Part shown: positions 41,242 to 51,891 of the stretch, in pieces
Layout: the number at the start of each line of letters is the position of its first letter
How positions within the stretch are numbered: the stretch's first letter is position 1
NCBI RefSeq assembly: GCF_020532555.1
Contig: NZ_JAJBBR010000007.1
Location: 241,276 to 305,275 of the forward strand
DNA length: 64,000 nucleotides
Reading direction: 5' to 3'
DNA from: Microvirga lenta
Lineage (GTDB): Bacteria; Pseudomonadota; Alphaproteobacteria; Rhizobiales; Beijerinckiaceae
The notes under the pieces: generated by a model
Seen by the model: the letters and a program-made list of their open reading frames with translations, nothing else
Databases searched by the model: none
What the model was told of the DNA's origin: nothing
Position numbers and translations under genes: made by a program

Positions 41242-42105
41242 ATGCAGCGCCGCATCGACCACCTCGTCGTCGCCGTTCACGATCTCGACGAGGCGTCGAG
41301 CCTTTATCAGCGGCTCGGGTTTCAGGTCGGGGCGCGCAACCGCCATCCCTGGGGCACCGAGAACCGGCTGGTGCAGCTGCAATCCTCGTTCATCGAGCTG
41401 ATCGCGCTCGGGGAGGGGGCGGAGATCCCGCCGCACGAGGAGGGCCGGTTCAGCTTCGGGGCCTTCCTGCGGGATTATCTGGAACAGCGCCAGGGACTGG
41501 CGATGCTCGTTCTCGACAGCGGCGATGCCGAGGCCGATGCGCGGGCTTTCGCCGAGAGCGGGATCGGCGCCTTCGAGCCCTTCTTCTTCGAGCGCCGGGG
41601 GCGCAAGCCGGACGGCACGCCGACCCAGGTCGCCTTCACCCTGGCCTTCGCCCGCAGCGAGGCGGCGCCGCAGGCGAGCTTCTTCGTGTGCCAGCACCAT
41701 TTCCCCGAGAACTTCTGGAACCCGGAATTCCAGCGCCACGACAACAAGGCGGTGGACATCGCCGCCGTGGCCTTCGCGGCGCCGGAGCCCCAGCGCCATG
41801 CCGATTTCCTGGCGGCCTTCACGGGATCGGAGCCGCGCCGGGTCGCCGACCGGGACGTCTCGTTCCCGCTGAAGGGCGCGCATCTCGACGTGATGACGCC
41901 GGACGACGCGGCCGAGGTCTACGGCTCGGTGGAGGTCGATCCCGCGCAGCCGTCCCTCGCGGCCTTTTCCGTCCGCGTGGAGGATATCGGCCGGCAGGGG
42001 CGGTGGCTGGATGCGGCCGAAATCCCGTATCAGCACATCGGCAGCCGCATCGTGGTGCCGGCCAGCGCCGCTTTCGGCGTCGCGATCGCGTTCGAAGCAA
42101 CGTAG
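41242..42105 (+). CDS. VOC superfamily (glyoxalase_3-like) protein
   Basis: 287-residue protein. The N-terminal module (MQRRIDHLVVAVHDLDEASS, YQRLGFQVGARNRHPWGTEN) is a vicinal-oxygen-chelate fold; a second module begins near VDIAAVAFAAPEPQRHADFL. Family members are metal-dependent isomerases, dioxygenases or lyases acting on small molecules; the substrate is unknown. The ATG at 41242 matches the domain start and follows AGGAAAAGG. It shares a 230-base divergent region with the RTX gene. A DUF350 protein follows by 49 bases. Confidence 0.85.
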   Translation: MQRRIDHLVVAVHDLDEASSLYQRLGFQVGARNRHPWGTENRLVQLQSSFIELIALGEGAEIPPHEEGRFSFGAFLRDYLEQRQGLAMLVLDSGDAEADARAFAESGIGAFEPFFFERRGRKPDGTPTQVAFTLAFARSEAAPQASFFVCQHHFPENFWNPEFQRHDNKAVDIAAVAFAAPEPQRHADFLAAFTGSEPRRVADRDVSFPLKGAHLDVMTPDDAAEVYGSVEVDPAQPSLAAFSVRVEDIGRQGRWLDAAEIPYQHIGSRIVVPASAAFGVAIAFEAT

Positions 42106-42154
42106 TATCGGGCCGATTCGCCGACAAACCAAAAAGTCTTCGGGGGCTACCGTC

Positions 42155-42553
42155 ATGAACTACCTGGCCGATCTCGCCAGCTTTCTCGTCTTCTTCGTCG
42201 TCGCGACGGTGCTCGTGGCGCTCTACCTCGCGGTCTACACGCTCGCGACCATGCACAACGAGTTCGCGCTGATCCGCCAGAACGTGATCTCGGCCGCCAC
42301 GGCCTTGGGCTTCAGCCTCGTGGGCTTCGCGCTGCCGCTCGCCAGCGCCATCGTGCATGCCCAGACCATCGTCGATTGCCTGCTCTGGGGCCTCGTCGCC
42401 CTCGTGGTGCAGATCCTGGTTTATTGGCTCGTGCGCATCGTGATGCCGAACCTGTCCCAGCGCATTGCCGCAGGGGAAATGGCGGCGGCGCTCTTCCTCG
42501 GAGCGGCCTCGCTCTCCGCCGGGATCATCAACGCCTCGGCGATGACGTTCTGA
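42155..42553 (+). CDS. DUF350 family membrane protein
   Basis: 132-residue protein with four hydrophobic segments (LASFLVFFVVATVLVALYLA; ISAATALGFSLVGFALPLAS; CLLWGLVALVVQILVYWLV; GEMAAALFLGAASLSAGIIN). The pattern YTLATMHNEFALIRQGN-like and the Gly/Ser-rich last helix fit DUF350, a family of unknown function often near membrane-stress genes. Start at the ATG 42155 with CGGGGG upstream; an earlier open frame is inside the VOC gene. Confidence 0.85.
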   Translation: MNYLADLASFLVFFVVATVLVALYLAVYTLATMHNEFALIRQNVISAATALGFSLVGFALPLASAIVHAQTIVDCLLWGLVALVVQILVYWLVRIVMPNLSQRIAAGEMAAALFLGAASLSAGIINASAMTF

Positions 42554-42619
42554 TGCGCTCCGTGAGGGAGTGACAGGGAAACGCTTTTCGTCCGCTCCCA
42601 AACAGGCTAGTGACGCCCC

Positions 42620-43468
42620 ATGACCGATACGCAATCCCGTTCCGCCACCGTCGAGGCCGGCTCCGTCCGGTTCGGCAACCATCTGCCGCTCAGCATCATC
42701 GCCGGGCCCTGCGCCATGGAAAGCCGCGACCACGCGCTCGAAATGGCCTCGGCGCTCAAGGAGATGGCGGGGAGGCTCGGCATGGGCCTCGTCTACAAGT
42801 CGTCCTTCGACAAGGCGAACCGCACCTCGATCTCGAGCGCGCGCGGCATCGGGCTCGACAAGGCGCTGTCGGTCTTCGCGGAGGTCAAGGAGAGCCTGGG
42901 CCTTCCGGTCCTCACCGACGTTCACGAGAACGAGCAATGCGCCCCCGTGGGCGAGGTGGTGGACATCCTCCAGATCCCCGCCTTCCTCTGCCGCCAGACC
43001 GACCTTCTCCTCGCCGCCGCCAGGACGGGCCGGGTGGTGAACGTGAAGAAGGGGCAGTTCCTGGCCCCGTGGGACATGGCGAACGTGGCGGCGAAGATCA
43101 CGGCGGCGGGCAACCCGAACGTGATGCTCACCGAGCGCGGCGCCTCCTTCGGCTACAACACGCTGGTTTCCGACATGCGGTCCCTGCCGATCATGGCCGG
43201 GACCGGGGCGCCGGTCATCTTCGACGCCACCCATTCCGTGCAGCAGCCCGGCGGCCAGGGCGCCACCTCCGGCGGACAGCGGGAATTCGTGCCGGTCCTC
43301 GCCCGGGCGGCGGTCGCGGTCGGCGTCGCGGGCGTCTTCATCGAGACCCACCAGGACCCGGACAAGGCCCCCTCGGACGGCCCCAACATGGTGCCGCTCA
43401 GGGAGCTGGAGGGGTTGCTCGCCCAGCTCAAGGCCTTCGACGCGCTGGCGAAGAACGGGCGGGCCTGA
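42620..43468 (+). CDS. kdsA: 3-deoxy-8-phosphooctulonate synthase (KDO-8-P synthase)
   Basis: 282-residue TIM barrel condensing PEP with arabinose 5-phosphate, for the KDO part of LPS. Motifs: [79 protein letters not shown]. Cys31 in AGPCAMES is the metal ligand seen in the class II (metal-dependent) enzymes, where E. coli has Asn, so this copy is probably metal-dependent. PEP can come from enolase, encoded nearby. Confidence 0.95.
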   Translation: MTDTQSRSATVEAGSVRFGNHLPLSIIAGPCAMESRDHALEMASALKEMAGRLGMGLVYKSSFDKANRTSISSARGIGLDKALSVFAEVKESLGLPVLTDVHENEQCAPVGEVVDILQIPAFLCRQTDLLLAAARTGRVVNVKKGQFLAPWDMANVAAKITAAGNPNVMLTERGASFGYNTLVSDMRSLPIMAGTGAPVIFDATHSVQQPGGQGATSGGQREFVPVLARAAVAVGVAGVFIETHQDPDKAPSDGPNMVPLRELEGLLAQLKAFDALAKNGRA

Positions 43469-43550
43469 GGTCCGGCATTGCGCCGGTTCCATGCCCCACT
43501 CGGGGGGCAGGTCTGCAGCGCTGGCTGTCGTCCGGGCGGGAAGCCGTGAT

Positions 43551-44746
43551 ATGGAAGCTCAGGCTCCGACGAGCCTTCCAGAACCGGGCGCCATGTCTCC
43601 TCGCAATCTGATCCTCATCCTGGGCACGAGCGGCTTTGCGGGCACGTTCTCCTCCCGCGCGGTCGAGCCCATGGTCGGCGTGATCTCCCGGGACCTGAAC
43701 ACCGATCCGCAGACCATCGCGCTTCTCTCCGCCGCCTTCGCCCTGCCTTACGCCTTCATCCAGCCGATCCTCGGGCCCATCGGCGACGCGCTCGGCAAGG
43801 AGCAGGTCATGAAGGTGGCCTTGTCGCTGCTGTTCCTGGCGCTGGGCCTCTCGTTCTTCGCGCCCGACGCGACCACGCTCTTCGTGCTGCGCATCGTCGC
43901 CGGCGCGGCGGCGGGCGGGGCGGTGCCGCTCTCCATCGCGCTCATCGGCGACCGGGTGGAGATGGCCCAGCGGCAGGTGGCGCTCAGCCGCTATCTCGTC
44001 GCCATCATCGTGGGCCAGCTCGCCGGCTCCTCCTTCGCGGGGCTGCTGGCGGAGCTCGTCGGGTGGCGCGGCGTCTTCGCCCTTTCCACCGCCATGATGG
44101 CGGTCGCCCTGGCCGCGACCCTCATCGGCTTTCGCCGGGCGCCACCGGGCGGCGCCTTCGACATGGCCAAGGCGCTGCGGCGCTACCGGGACATCCTCTC
44201 GAATCCGCGGGCGCTCGCCCTGTTCGGCTTCGTCTTCGTGGAATCCCTCGCGGTCTTCGGCATCTTCCCCTACATCGCGCCCCTGCTGGAGGAGCGGGGC
44301 GGCGGAGGGCCCACCCAGGCCGGCTTCGCCATCGGCGGCTTCGCGGTCGGCGGGCTGGTCTATTCGATCCTCGTCACCTGGATGCTGCGGCGTCTCGGGA
44401 TCGGCCGCATCCTCATCGGCGGCGGCCTTTTCGCCGCCTCGGCCCTGGTGGTCCTCGGCTTCGGCGGGGACTGGAAGCTCGACGCCGCGGCCCTGCTGTT
44501 GATGGGTCTGGGCTTCTACATGCTCCACAACACCTTCCAGGCCCAGGTGACCGAGGTCGCGCCGCAGGCGCGCGCCTCGGCCGTGGCGCTCCATGCCTTC
44601 TCGTTCTTCTGCGGGCAGGCCCTCGGTGTGGTCGTCATGGGCGTGGGCCTGCGAGGCATCGGTCTCACGGCCTCCACGGGAGTGGCGGCCGTGGTCATTC
44701 TGGGCGTGGGACTGACAGCCGCCTTCGTCCTGACGCGGCCGACGCC

Positions 44747-44765
<19 letters not shown>
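43551..44765 (+). CDS. MFS transporter
   Basis: 404-residue major facilitator with about 12 helices in two halves, in the group of drug or metabolite proton antiporters (DHA1-like). Visible marks are [20 protein letters not shown] and [13 protein letters not shown] after helix 4, and a central cytoplasmic loop ([19 protein letters not shown]). I start it at the ATG 43551 with GGGAAG upstream; Met at 43593 is possible. The last 19 bases overlap the convergent queF gene. Substrate unknown. Confidence 0.88.
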
Positions 44766-46613
<1,848 letters not shown>

Positions 46614-46637
46614 AACCGAGCCTGAGATTCCTTGGGG

Positions 46638-46670
46638 AAGGGCCGCCACCGGAGGCGGCCCTTTTCTTTT
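46638..46670 (+). terminator. Rho-independent terminator after eno
   Basis: AAGGGCCGCC pairs with GGCGGCCCTT around ACCGGA; TTCTTTT follows. Confidence 0.88.
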
Positions 46671-46851
46671 GGCGAGACTGCTTGCAGCCTTGCCGGCTCC
46701 CTCATGCCGAAGTCGCGAGAGCGCAGGTCGTTCGATCCGCCCTGGCGGGGCCGAGCCTCATCGGTTCAGGGTGGCTCTCAACTCCTCCTTAACCATAGCG
46801 GTGTAAGGATTCCTCTCCGGTCACCGTCCCTGATCGGGCAAGGCTTCCCCC

Positions 46852-47166
46852 ATGGTCATTCGCAGGCGCGCAAGACGAATTCTGATCCCGCTGGTGCTCT
46901 ACAGCATCGCAGCGGCCGTGGTCGGCTACTTCGTCCACCATGCCCATAGCGGCGCCCGAGGCATCGAGGCACGGCAGCAGTACGAGGCGCAGGCCGAGGA
47001 GCTCACGCGGGAACTCGACGCGGTCAAGACCGAGCGGGCCGACTGGGAGCGCCGCATCGCCCTGCTGCGCAGCGACCAGATCGACCGCGACCTGCTGGAG
47101 GAGCGGGCCCGGGTCATGCTGGGACGTGTGCACCGCAACGATCTCGTCATCATCACCGGCCCTTAG
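46852..47166 (+). CDS. ftsB: FtsB/DivIC-family septum formation initiator
   Basis: 104-residue bitopic protein: a basic N-terminus (MVIRRRARRI), one helix (about 11-30, LIPLVLYSIAAAVVGYFVHH) and a periplasmic coiled coil (RQQYEAQAEELTRELDAVKT to about 72), then EERARVMLGRVHRNDLVI. In the divisome FtsB pairs with FtsL and FtsQ to control septal synthesis by FtsWI. Placement between eno and pdhA is usual in alphaproteobacteria. The upstream gap after the eno terminator should hold its promoter. Confidence 0.88.
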   Translation: MVIRRRARRILIPLVLYSIAAAVVGYFVHHAHSGARGIEARQQYEAQAEELTRELDAVKTERADWERRIALLRSDQIDRDLLEERARVMLGRVHRNDLVIITGP

Positions 47167-47184
47167 CGGTTTATCCCGAATTTT

Positions 47185-47196
47185 CCAGTTAACTGG
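47185..47196. promoter_or_regulatory. Perfect 12-bp palindrome in the pdhA upstream region
   Basis: CCAGTTAACTGG reads the same on both strands. It lies in an AT-rich stretch (47170-47270) that stands out from the GC-rich surroundings and probably carries the pdhA promoter. It may be an operator for a dimeric regulator. Confidence 0.4.
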
Positions 47197-47336
47197 ATTC
47201 GAGTTTATCTAAAAAATTCCCGGTCTGTCATATAGTTAGCCGATTTACTGTAGTATTGAATCACTCTTCGGTCCCTCTCGCTTTCCGGTATCGACTGCGC
47301 TACAACTTTCGTCGAGGAAACCCTTCGGAGGACCCG

Positions 47337-48398
47337 ATGGCTGTTGCTGCTCGCAAGGCCGGTCGCGCTGCTTCTGGCGCGGCTAACAAGACCACTCCCA
47401 ACAAAGGCACGGCACGAAAAGCCGCCCCTAACACCCCACAATTCGACCAGGACCAGGACCTCTCGGCCTACAATGACATGCTCCTGATCCGGCGCTTCGA
47501 GGAGAAGTCCGGACAGATGTACGGCATGGGCCTCATCGGGGGCTTCTGCCACCTGTATATCGGCCAGGAAGCGGTCGTGGTCGGCATGCAGATGGCGACC
47601 CGCGAGGGCGACCAGGTCATCACCGGTTACCGCGATCATGGCCACATGCTCGCCTGCGGCATGGACCCCAAGGGCGTCATGGCCGAGTTGACCGGACGCC
47701 GCGGCGGCCTGTCGAAGGGCAAGGGCGGCTCCATGCACATGTTCTCCAAGGAGAAGCATTTCTATGGCGGCCACGGCATCGTCGGCGCGCAGGTGTCGCT
47801 GGGCACCGGCATCGCCTTCGCGAACCACTACCGCGAGAACGGCAATGTCTGCCTGACCTATTTCGGCGACGGCGCGGCCAACCAGGGCCAGGTCTACGAG
47901 AGCTTCAACATGGCGGCGCTCTGGAAGCTGCCGGTCGTGTACGTGATCGAGAACAACCGCTACGCCATGGGCACGTCCGTCAACCGCGCTTCGGCGCAGA
48001 CGGACTTCTCGAAGCGCGGCTTGTCCTTCGGCATCCCCGGCGAGCAGGTGGACGGCATGGATGTCCGCGCGGTCTACGCCGCCGGTCAGCGCGCCATCGA
48101 GCATGCCCGCTCCGGCAAGGGGCCCTACATCCTCGAAATGCAGACCTACCGCTATCGCGGCCATTCCATGTCCGACCCGGCGAAATACCGCACGAAGGAC
48201 GAGGTGACCCGTATGCGCGAGGAGTTCGATCCGATCGAGCAGGTGCGCCGCCGTCTCCTGGAGAGCTGGAAGCTGTCCGAAGACGAGCTGAAAGCCATCG
48301 ACAGCCAGGTGCGCGAGATCGTGAACGCGGCCGCCGAGTTCGCCACGCACGATCCGGAGCCCGATCCGTCGGAGCTCTACACGGACATCCTGCTCTAA
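47337..48398 (+). CDS. pdhA: Pyruvate dehydrogenase E1 subunit alpha
   Basis: 353 residues. After a 35-residue Ala/Lys/Pro-rich lead come [34 protein letters not shown], the ThDP-binding [20 protein letters not shown] with [12 protein letters not shown], and the phosphorylation-loop region [20 protein letters not shown]. With PdhB it decarboxylates pyruvate and passes the acetyl group to lipoyl domains. GGAGG lies 6 bases before the ATG at 47337. First gene of pdhA-pdhB-DUF5076-pdhC-lpd. Confidence 0.97.
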   Translation: MAVAARKAGRAASGAANKTTPNKGTARKAAPNTPQFDQDQDLSAYNDMLLIRRFEEKSGQMYGMGLIGGFCHLYIGQEAVVVGMQMATREGDQVITGYRDHGHMLACGMDPKGVMAELTGRRGGLSKGKGGSMHMFSKEKHFYGGHGIVGAQVSLGTGIAFANHYRENGNVCLTYFGDGAANQGQVYESFNMAALWKLPVVYVIENNRYAMGTSVNRASAQTDFSKRGLSFGIPGEQVDGMDVRAVYAAGQRAIEHARSGKGPYILEMQTYRYRGHSMSDPAKYRTKDEVTRMREEFDPIEQVRRRLLESWKLSEDELKAIDSQVREIVNAAAEFATHDPEPDPSELYTDILL

Positions 48399-48468
48399 TC
48401 AGCTCCAAGCGGCGCTTGTCGCGCCGCTCCCCCCTTTTCGCCGCAGCGACAAAGAACACGAGTCTTCC

Positions 48469-49938
48469 ATGGCGATCGATATTCTCATGCCGGCCCTCTC
48501 CCCGACGATGGAGCAGGGCAAACTGGCCAAATGGCTGAAAAAAGAAGGCGACAAGGTCAAGCCGGGCGACGTGCTGGCCGAAATCGAAACCGACAAGGCG
48601 ACCATGGAGGTCGAGGCGATCGACGAGGGCGTCCTCGCCAAGATCCTGGTCACCGACGGCACGGACAACGTGGCCGTGAACACCCCCATCGCGGTTCTCG
48701 CGGGCGAGGGCGAGGACGTGTCCGCTGCGGCCTCGAGAGCGCCGGCGCAAGGGGGAGGCGAGGCCCCGCCCGCGCCCGGGCCGAGCGCTCCGCAGCAGGC
48801 TCCCGTTCCGGACATGCAGGCCGAAGGCATGGCCGACCGGCCGGCGCCCGACGCCCGCACGGATTCGGACCGTCCCGTCGCCGAGCCCGCCACGCCCTAC
48901 ATCATCCAGAGCCGCACCTCCCACGACGCCATGGCGGAAATTCCCGAAGGCACCGAGATGGTCACCATGACCGTCCGCGAAGCCCTTCGCGACGCCATGG
49001 CCGAGGAGATGCGCAAGGACGAAAACGTCTTCGTCATGGGCGAAGAGGTGGCCGAGTATCAGGGTGCCTACAAGGTCACCCAGGGGCTGCTGCAGGAATT
49101 CGGCGCCAAGCGCGTCGTCGACACGCCGATCACCGAGCACGGCTTCGCCGGCGTCGGCGTCGGCGCGGCCTTCACGGGCCTGCGTCCCATCGTCGAGTTC
49201 ATGACCTTCAACTTCGCCATGCAGGCGATCGACCAGATCATCAACTCGGCGGCCAAGACGCTCTACATGTCCGGCGGCCAGCTCGGCGCGCCCATCGTGT
49301 TCCGCGGCCCCAACGGCGCCGCGGCCCGCGTGGCGGCGCAGCACAGCCAGGACTTCTCGGCCTGGTACTCCAACGTCCCGGGCCTGAAGGTCATCGCACC
49401 CTACACGGCCTCCGATGCGAAGGGCCTGCTCAAGAGCGCCATCCGCGACCCGAACCCGATCATCTTCCTCGAGAACGAGATCCTCTACGGTCAGTCCTTC
49501 CCGGTGCCGAAGCTCGACGACTTCACGGTGCCGATCGGAAAGGCGCGCATCCACCGCGAGGGCAAGGACGTGACCATCGTGTCCTTCTCGATCGGCATGA
49601 CCTATGCGCTCAAGGCCGCGCAGGAGCTCGAAAAGGAAGGCATCCAGGCCGAGGTGATCGACCTGCGCACCATCCGCCCCATGGACACGGACACCATCGT
49701 GGCCTCGGTCATGAAGACCGGCCGCTGCGTGACCGTGGAGGAGGGTTTCCCGCAATCCGGCGTCGGCGCCGAAATCGCCATGCGCATCATGGAGAACGCG
49801 TTCGACTACCTCGACGCGCCGGTCGCCCGCGTCACCGGCAAGGACGTGCCGATGCCGTACGCGGCGAACCTCGAGAAGCTGGCGCTGCCCAGCGTCGCGG
49901 AGGTCGTCCAGGCCGCCAAGGCCGTTTGCTACAGGTAA
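48469..49938 (+). CDS. pdhB: Pyruvate dehydrogenase E1 subunit beta with N-terminal lipoyl domain
   Basis: 489 residues, about 150 longer than a plain E1 beta. Residues 1-80 are a lipoyl domain with Lys43 in [13 protein letters not shown]; an Ala/Pro-rich linker (80-150) follows; the E1 beta core starts near [19 protein letters not shown] and includes [39 protein letters not shown] and [20 protein letters not shown]. The lipoyl domain is very similar to that of PdhC, pointing to a domain duplication. This fusion is known in rhizobia. Confidence 0.97.
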   Translation: MAIDILMPALSPTMEQGKLAKWLKKEGDKVKPGDVLAEIETDKATMEVEAIDEGVLAKILVTDGTDNVAVNTPIAVLAGEGEDVSAAASRAPAQGGGEAPPAPGPSAPQQAPVPDMQAEGMADRPAPDARTDSDRPVAEPATPYIIQSRTSHDAMAEIPEGTEMVTMTVREALRDAMAEEMRKDENVFVMGEEVAEYQGAYKVTQGLLQEFGAKRVVDTPITEHGFAGVGVGAAFTGLRPIVEFMTFNFAMQAIDQIINSAAKTLYMSGGQLGAPIVFRGPNGAAARVAAQHSQDFSAWYSNVPGLKVIAPYTASDAKGLLKSAIRDPNPIIFLENEILYGQSFPVPKLDDFTVPIGKARIHREGKDVTIVSFSIGMTYALKAAQELEKEGIQAEVIDLRTIRPMDTDTIVASVMKTGRCVTVEEGFPQSGVGAEIAMRIMENAFDYLDAPVARVTGKDVPMPYAANLEKLALPSVAEVVQAAKAVCYR

Positions 49939-49944
49939 CATCAT

Positions 49945-50241
49945 ATGACTGAACGGAAATTCGAAGCCCTCAACGTTCCCCCTGACGTCCTGGAGAAGGG
50001 CGGCATCGAGATCCTGCGGGCTTCGGTGGTCGATGGCGCGGTCAGCGTCGCGCTGCGCCGCGCCTTCGACGATCCGTTCACCTGGGGTGTGCTTCTCGTC
50101 GACCTCGCCCGCCACGCCGCGCGCGTCTACGCCATGGAAACCGATTTCTCCGAGGAAGAGGCCATGGCCGAGATCAGCGCCGGCATCCAGGCGGAGCTGG
50201 ACGACCCGAGCGATCCCGGCTCCACGCAGGCCATCAACTGA
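49945..50241 (+). CDS. DUF5076 protein inside the pdh cluster
   Basis: 98-residue protein (MTERKFEALNVPPDVLEKGG) with a core GIEILRASVVDGAVSVALRR and DPFTWGVLLVDLARHAARVY and an acidic C-terminal third. It fits DUF5076, a small family placed between pdhB and pdhC in many rhizobia. No catalytic motif, no signal peptide. AGGTAA precedes the ATG, 6 bases after the pdhB stop. The constant position suggests a role with the complex; function unknown. Confidence 0.8.
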   Translation: MTERKFEALNVPPDVLEKGGIEILRASVVDGAVSVALRRAFDDPFTWGVLLVDLARHAARVYAMETDFSEEEAMAEISAGIQAELDDPSDPGSTQAIN

Positions 50242-50286
50242 GCATTTTCCGGAAAGCGGATACCGGTTTTCCGATGCGGGAATGCG
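50242..50286. repeat. Short palindromic intergenic repeat (rhizobial type)
   Basis: Imperfect inverted repeat: GCATTTTCCGGAAAGCGG, then ATACCGGTTTTCCGATGCGG ending GAATGC. It resembles a small palindromic element scattered between genes in many Rhizobiales genomes (from memory). It fills most of the DUF5076-pdhC gap and could fold in the pdh mRNA. Confidence 0.6.
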
Positions 50287-50326
50287 ACAACCAGAATTCT
50301 AACTCTCGATCAGGATCGAAAACGCC

Positions 50327-51769
50327 ATGCCCATCAATATCCTGATGCCTGCCCTGTCTCCGACGATGGAGAAGGGCAACCTCGCCAAGTGGTTGAAGAA
50401 GGAAGGCGACACGGTGAAGTCCGGCGACGTGATCGCCGAGATCGAAACCGACAAGGCCACCATGGAGGTGGAGGCCGTCGACGAGGGCATCCTCGCGAAG
50501 ATCCTCGTGCCCGAAGGCACCGCCGACGTGCCGGTCAACCAGCTCATCGCGCTCATCGCGGGCGAAGGCGAGGACCCGAAGAGCGTCCAGGCCCCCGCGG
50601 AGGGCGGTAGCGCCTCCGCTCCGGCTCCGCAGGCCCAGCAGCCCGCCCCGGCGGCTCCCGCCGCAGCGCCGCAGCCGCAGGCCAACACCATTCCCGGCGA
50701 CCAATCCGCCCACATGTCCTATGCCCGCGTCGATCAGGCGCCGAGCGGTCCGGCTCAGGCGCAAGGCGGAGCGAAGCCCAACGGGGCAGGGCAGGCGCAG
50801 GCGGGCAACCGCGTCTTCGCCTCGCCGCTCGCCAAGCGGATCGCCAAGGAGGCCGGCATCGACCTCGCATCGATCCAGGGCTCCGGCCCCCATGGCCGCG
50901 TGGTCGAGAAGGACGTTCGCGCCGCCATGGCGGGCGGAGGCGCCAAGCCCGCCGCTGCCGCTGCCGCTCCGGGCGCGCCTGCTCCCGCCGCGAAGGCCGC
51001 CGCGCAGCCTCCCGTCATGGCGCCCAGCGCCTCGGCCGATCAGGTCAAGGCGATGTTCGAGGCCGGCACCTACGAGGAGGTTCCCCTCGACGGCATGCGC
51101 AAGACCATCGCCAAGCGCCTGGTCGAATCCAAGCAGACCGTGCCGCACTTCTACCTGTCGCTCGACTGCGAGCTCGACGCGCTCATGGCACTGCGCGAGC
51201 AGATCAATGCCGCGGCCGGCAAGGACAAGGACGGCAAGCCCGCCTACAAGCTCTCGGTCAACGACTTCGTCATCAAGGCCCTGGCCATCGCGCTCCAGCG
51301 CGTGCCCGCCGCCAACGCGGTCTGGGCCGAGGACCGCATCCTCAAGATGAAGCACTCCGATGTGGGCGTCGCCGTCGCCATCGAAGGCGGCCTGTTCACC
51401 CCGGTCGTGCGCAAGGCCGAGCAGAAGACGCTCACCGCCATCTCGGCCGAGGTGAAGGACATGGCGGGCCGCGCCCGCAACCGCCGCCTCAAGCCCGAGG
51501 AATACCAGGGCGGCTCCACGGCGGTCTCGAATCTCGGCATGTTCGGCATCAAGAACTTCCAGGCCGTCATCAACCCGCCGCAGGGCACGATCCTGGCAGT
51601 GGGCGCAGGCGAGCAGCGGGTCGTGGTGAAGAACGGCCAGCCCACCGTCATCCAGGCCATGACCGTGACGCTCTCCTGCGACCACCGCGTGGTCGACGGC
51701 GCGCTCGGCGCCGAGCTTCTCGCAGCCTTCAGGCAGCTCATCGAGAACCCGATGGGAATGCTGGTTTAA
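50327..51769 (+). CDS. pdhC: Dihydrolipoamide acetyltransferase (E2 of pyruvate dehydrogenase)
   Basis: 480 residues. One lipoyl domain (1-80, Lys43 in [13 protein letters not shown]), an Ala/Pro/Gln linker, the E1/E3-binding domain (about 160-200, FASPLAKRIAKEAGIDLASI with GSGPHGRVVEKDV), a second linker, and the catalytic domain from about 245 with YLSLDCELDALMALREQIN and the active-site DHRVVDGALGAELLAAF. It forms the core that transfers acetyl to CoA. It follows the DUF5076 gene across the palindromic repeat. Confidence 0.97.
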   Translation: MPINILMPALSPTMEKGNLAKWLKKEGDTVKSGDVIAEIETDKATMEVEAVDEGILAKILVPEGTADVPVNQLIALIAGEGEDPKSVQAPAEGGSASAPAPQAQQPAPAAPAAAPQPQANTIPGDQSAHMSYARVDQAPSGPAQAQGGAKPNGAGQAQAGNRVFASPLAKRIAKEAGIDLASIQGSGPHGRVVEKDVRAAMAGGGAKPAAAAAAPGAPAPAAKAAAQPPVMAPSASADQVKAMFEAGTYEEVPLDGMRKTIAKRLVESKQTVPHFYLSLDCELDALMALREQINAAAGKDKDGKPAYKLSVNDFVIKALAIALQRVPAANAVWAEDRILKMKHSDVGVAVAIEGGLFTPVVRKAEQKTLTAISAEVKDMAGRARNRRLKPEEYQGGSTAVSNLGMFGIKNFQAVINPPQGTILAVGAGEQRVVVKNGQPTVIQAMTVTLSCDHRVVDGALGAELLAAFRQLIENPMGMLV

Positions 51770-51776
51770 TGAGTGT

Positions 51777-51878
51777 GTCATCCCGGCCGGAGCGTCAGCG
51801 CAGAGCCGGGATCGCAAGATCAGATCGGCGCCTTTCCTAATAGCGATCCCGGCTCTCGCTCTGCTCGGCCGGGATGAC
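51777..51878. repeat. 102-bp nested inverted repeat between pdhC and lpd
   Basis: Outer arms GTCATCCCGGCC (51777-51788) and GGCCGGGATGAC (51867-51878); inner arms AGAGCCGGGATCGC (51802-51815) and GCGATCCCGGCTCT (51843-51856). The whole can fold into a long cruciform-like hairpin. Elements of this type (arms starting CGTCATCCCGG) are spread through related genomes, as I recall, so this is probably a mobile-type miniature repeat. Confidence 0.75.
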
Positions 51879-51891
51879 GAGTGGGGACACC

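Noticed and set aside
46671..46851. Short frames between the eno terminator and ftsB
   Set aside because: No ribosome binding site or recognisable protein; probably promoter region.
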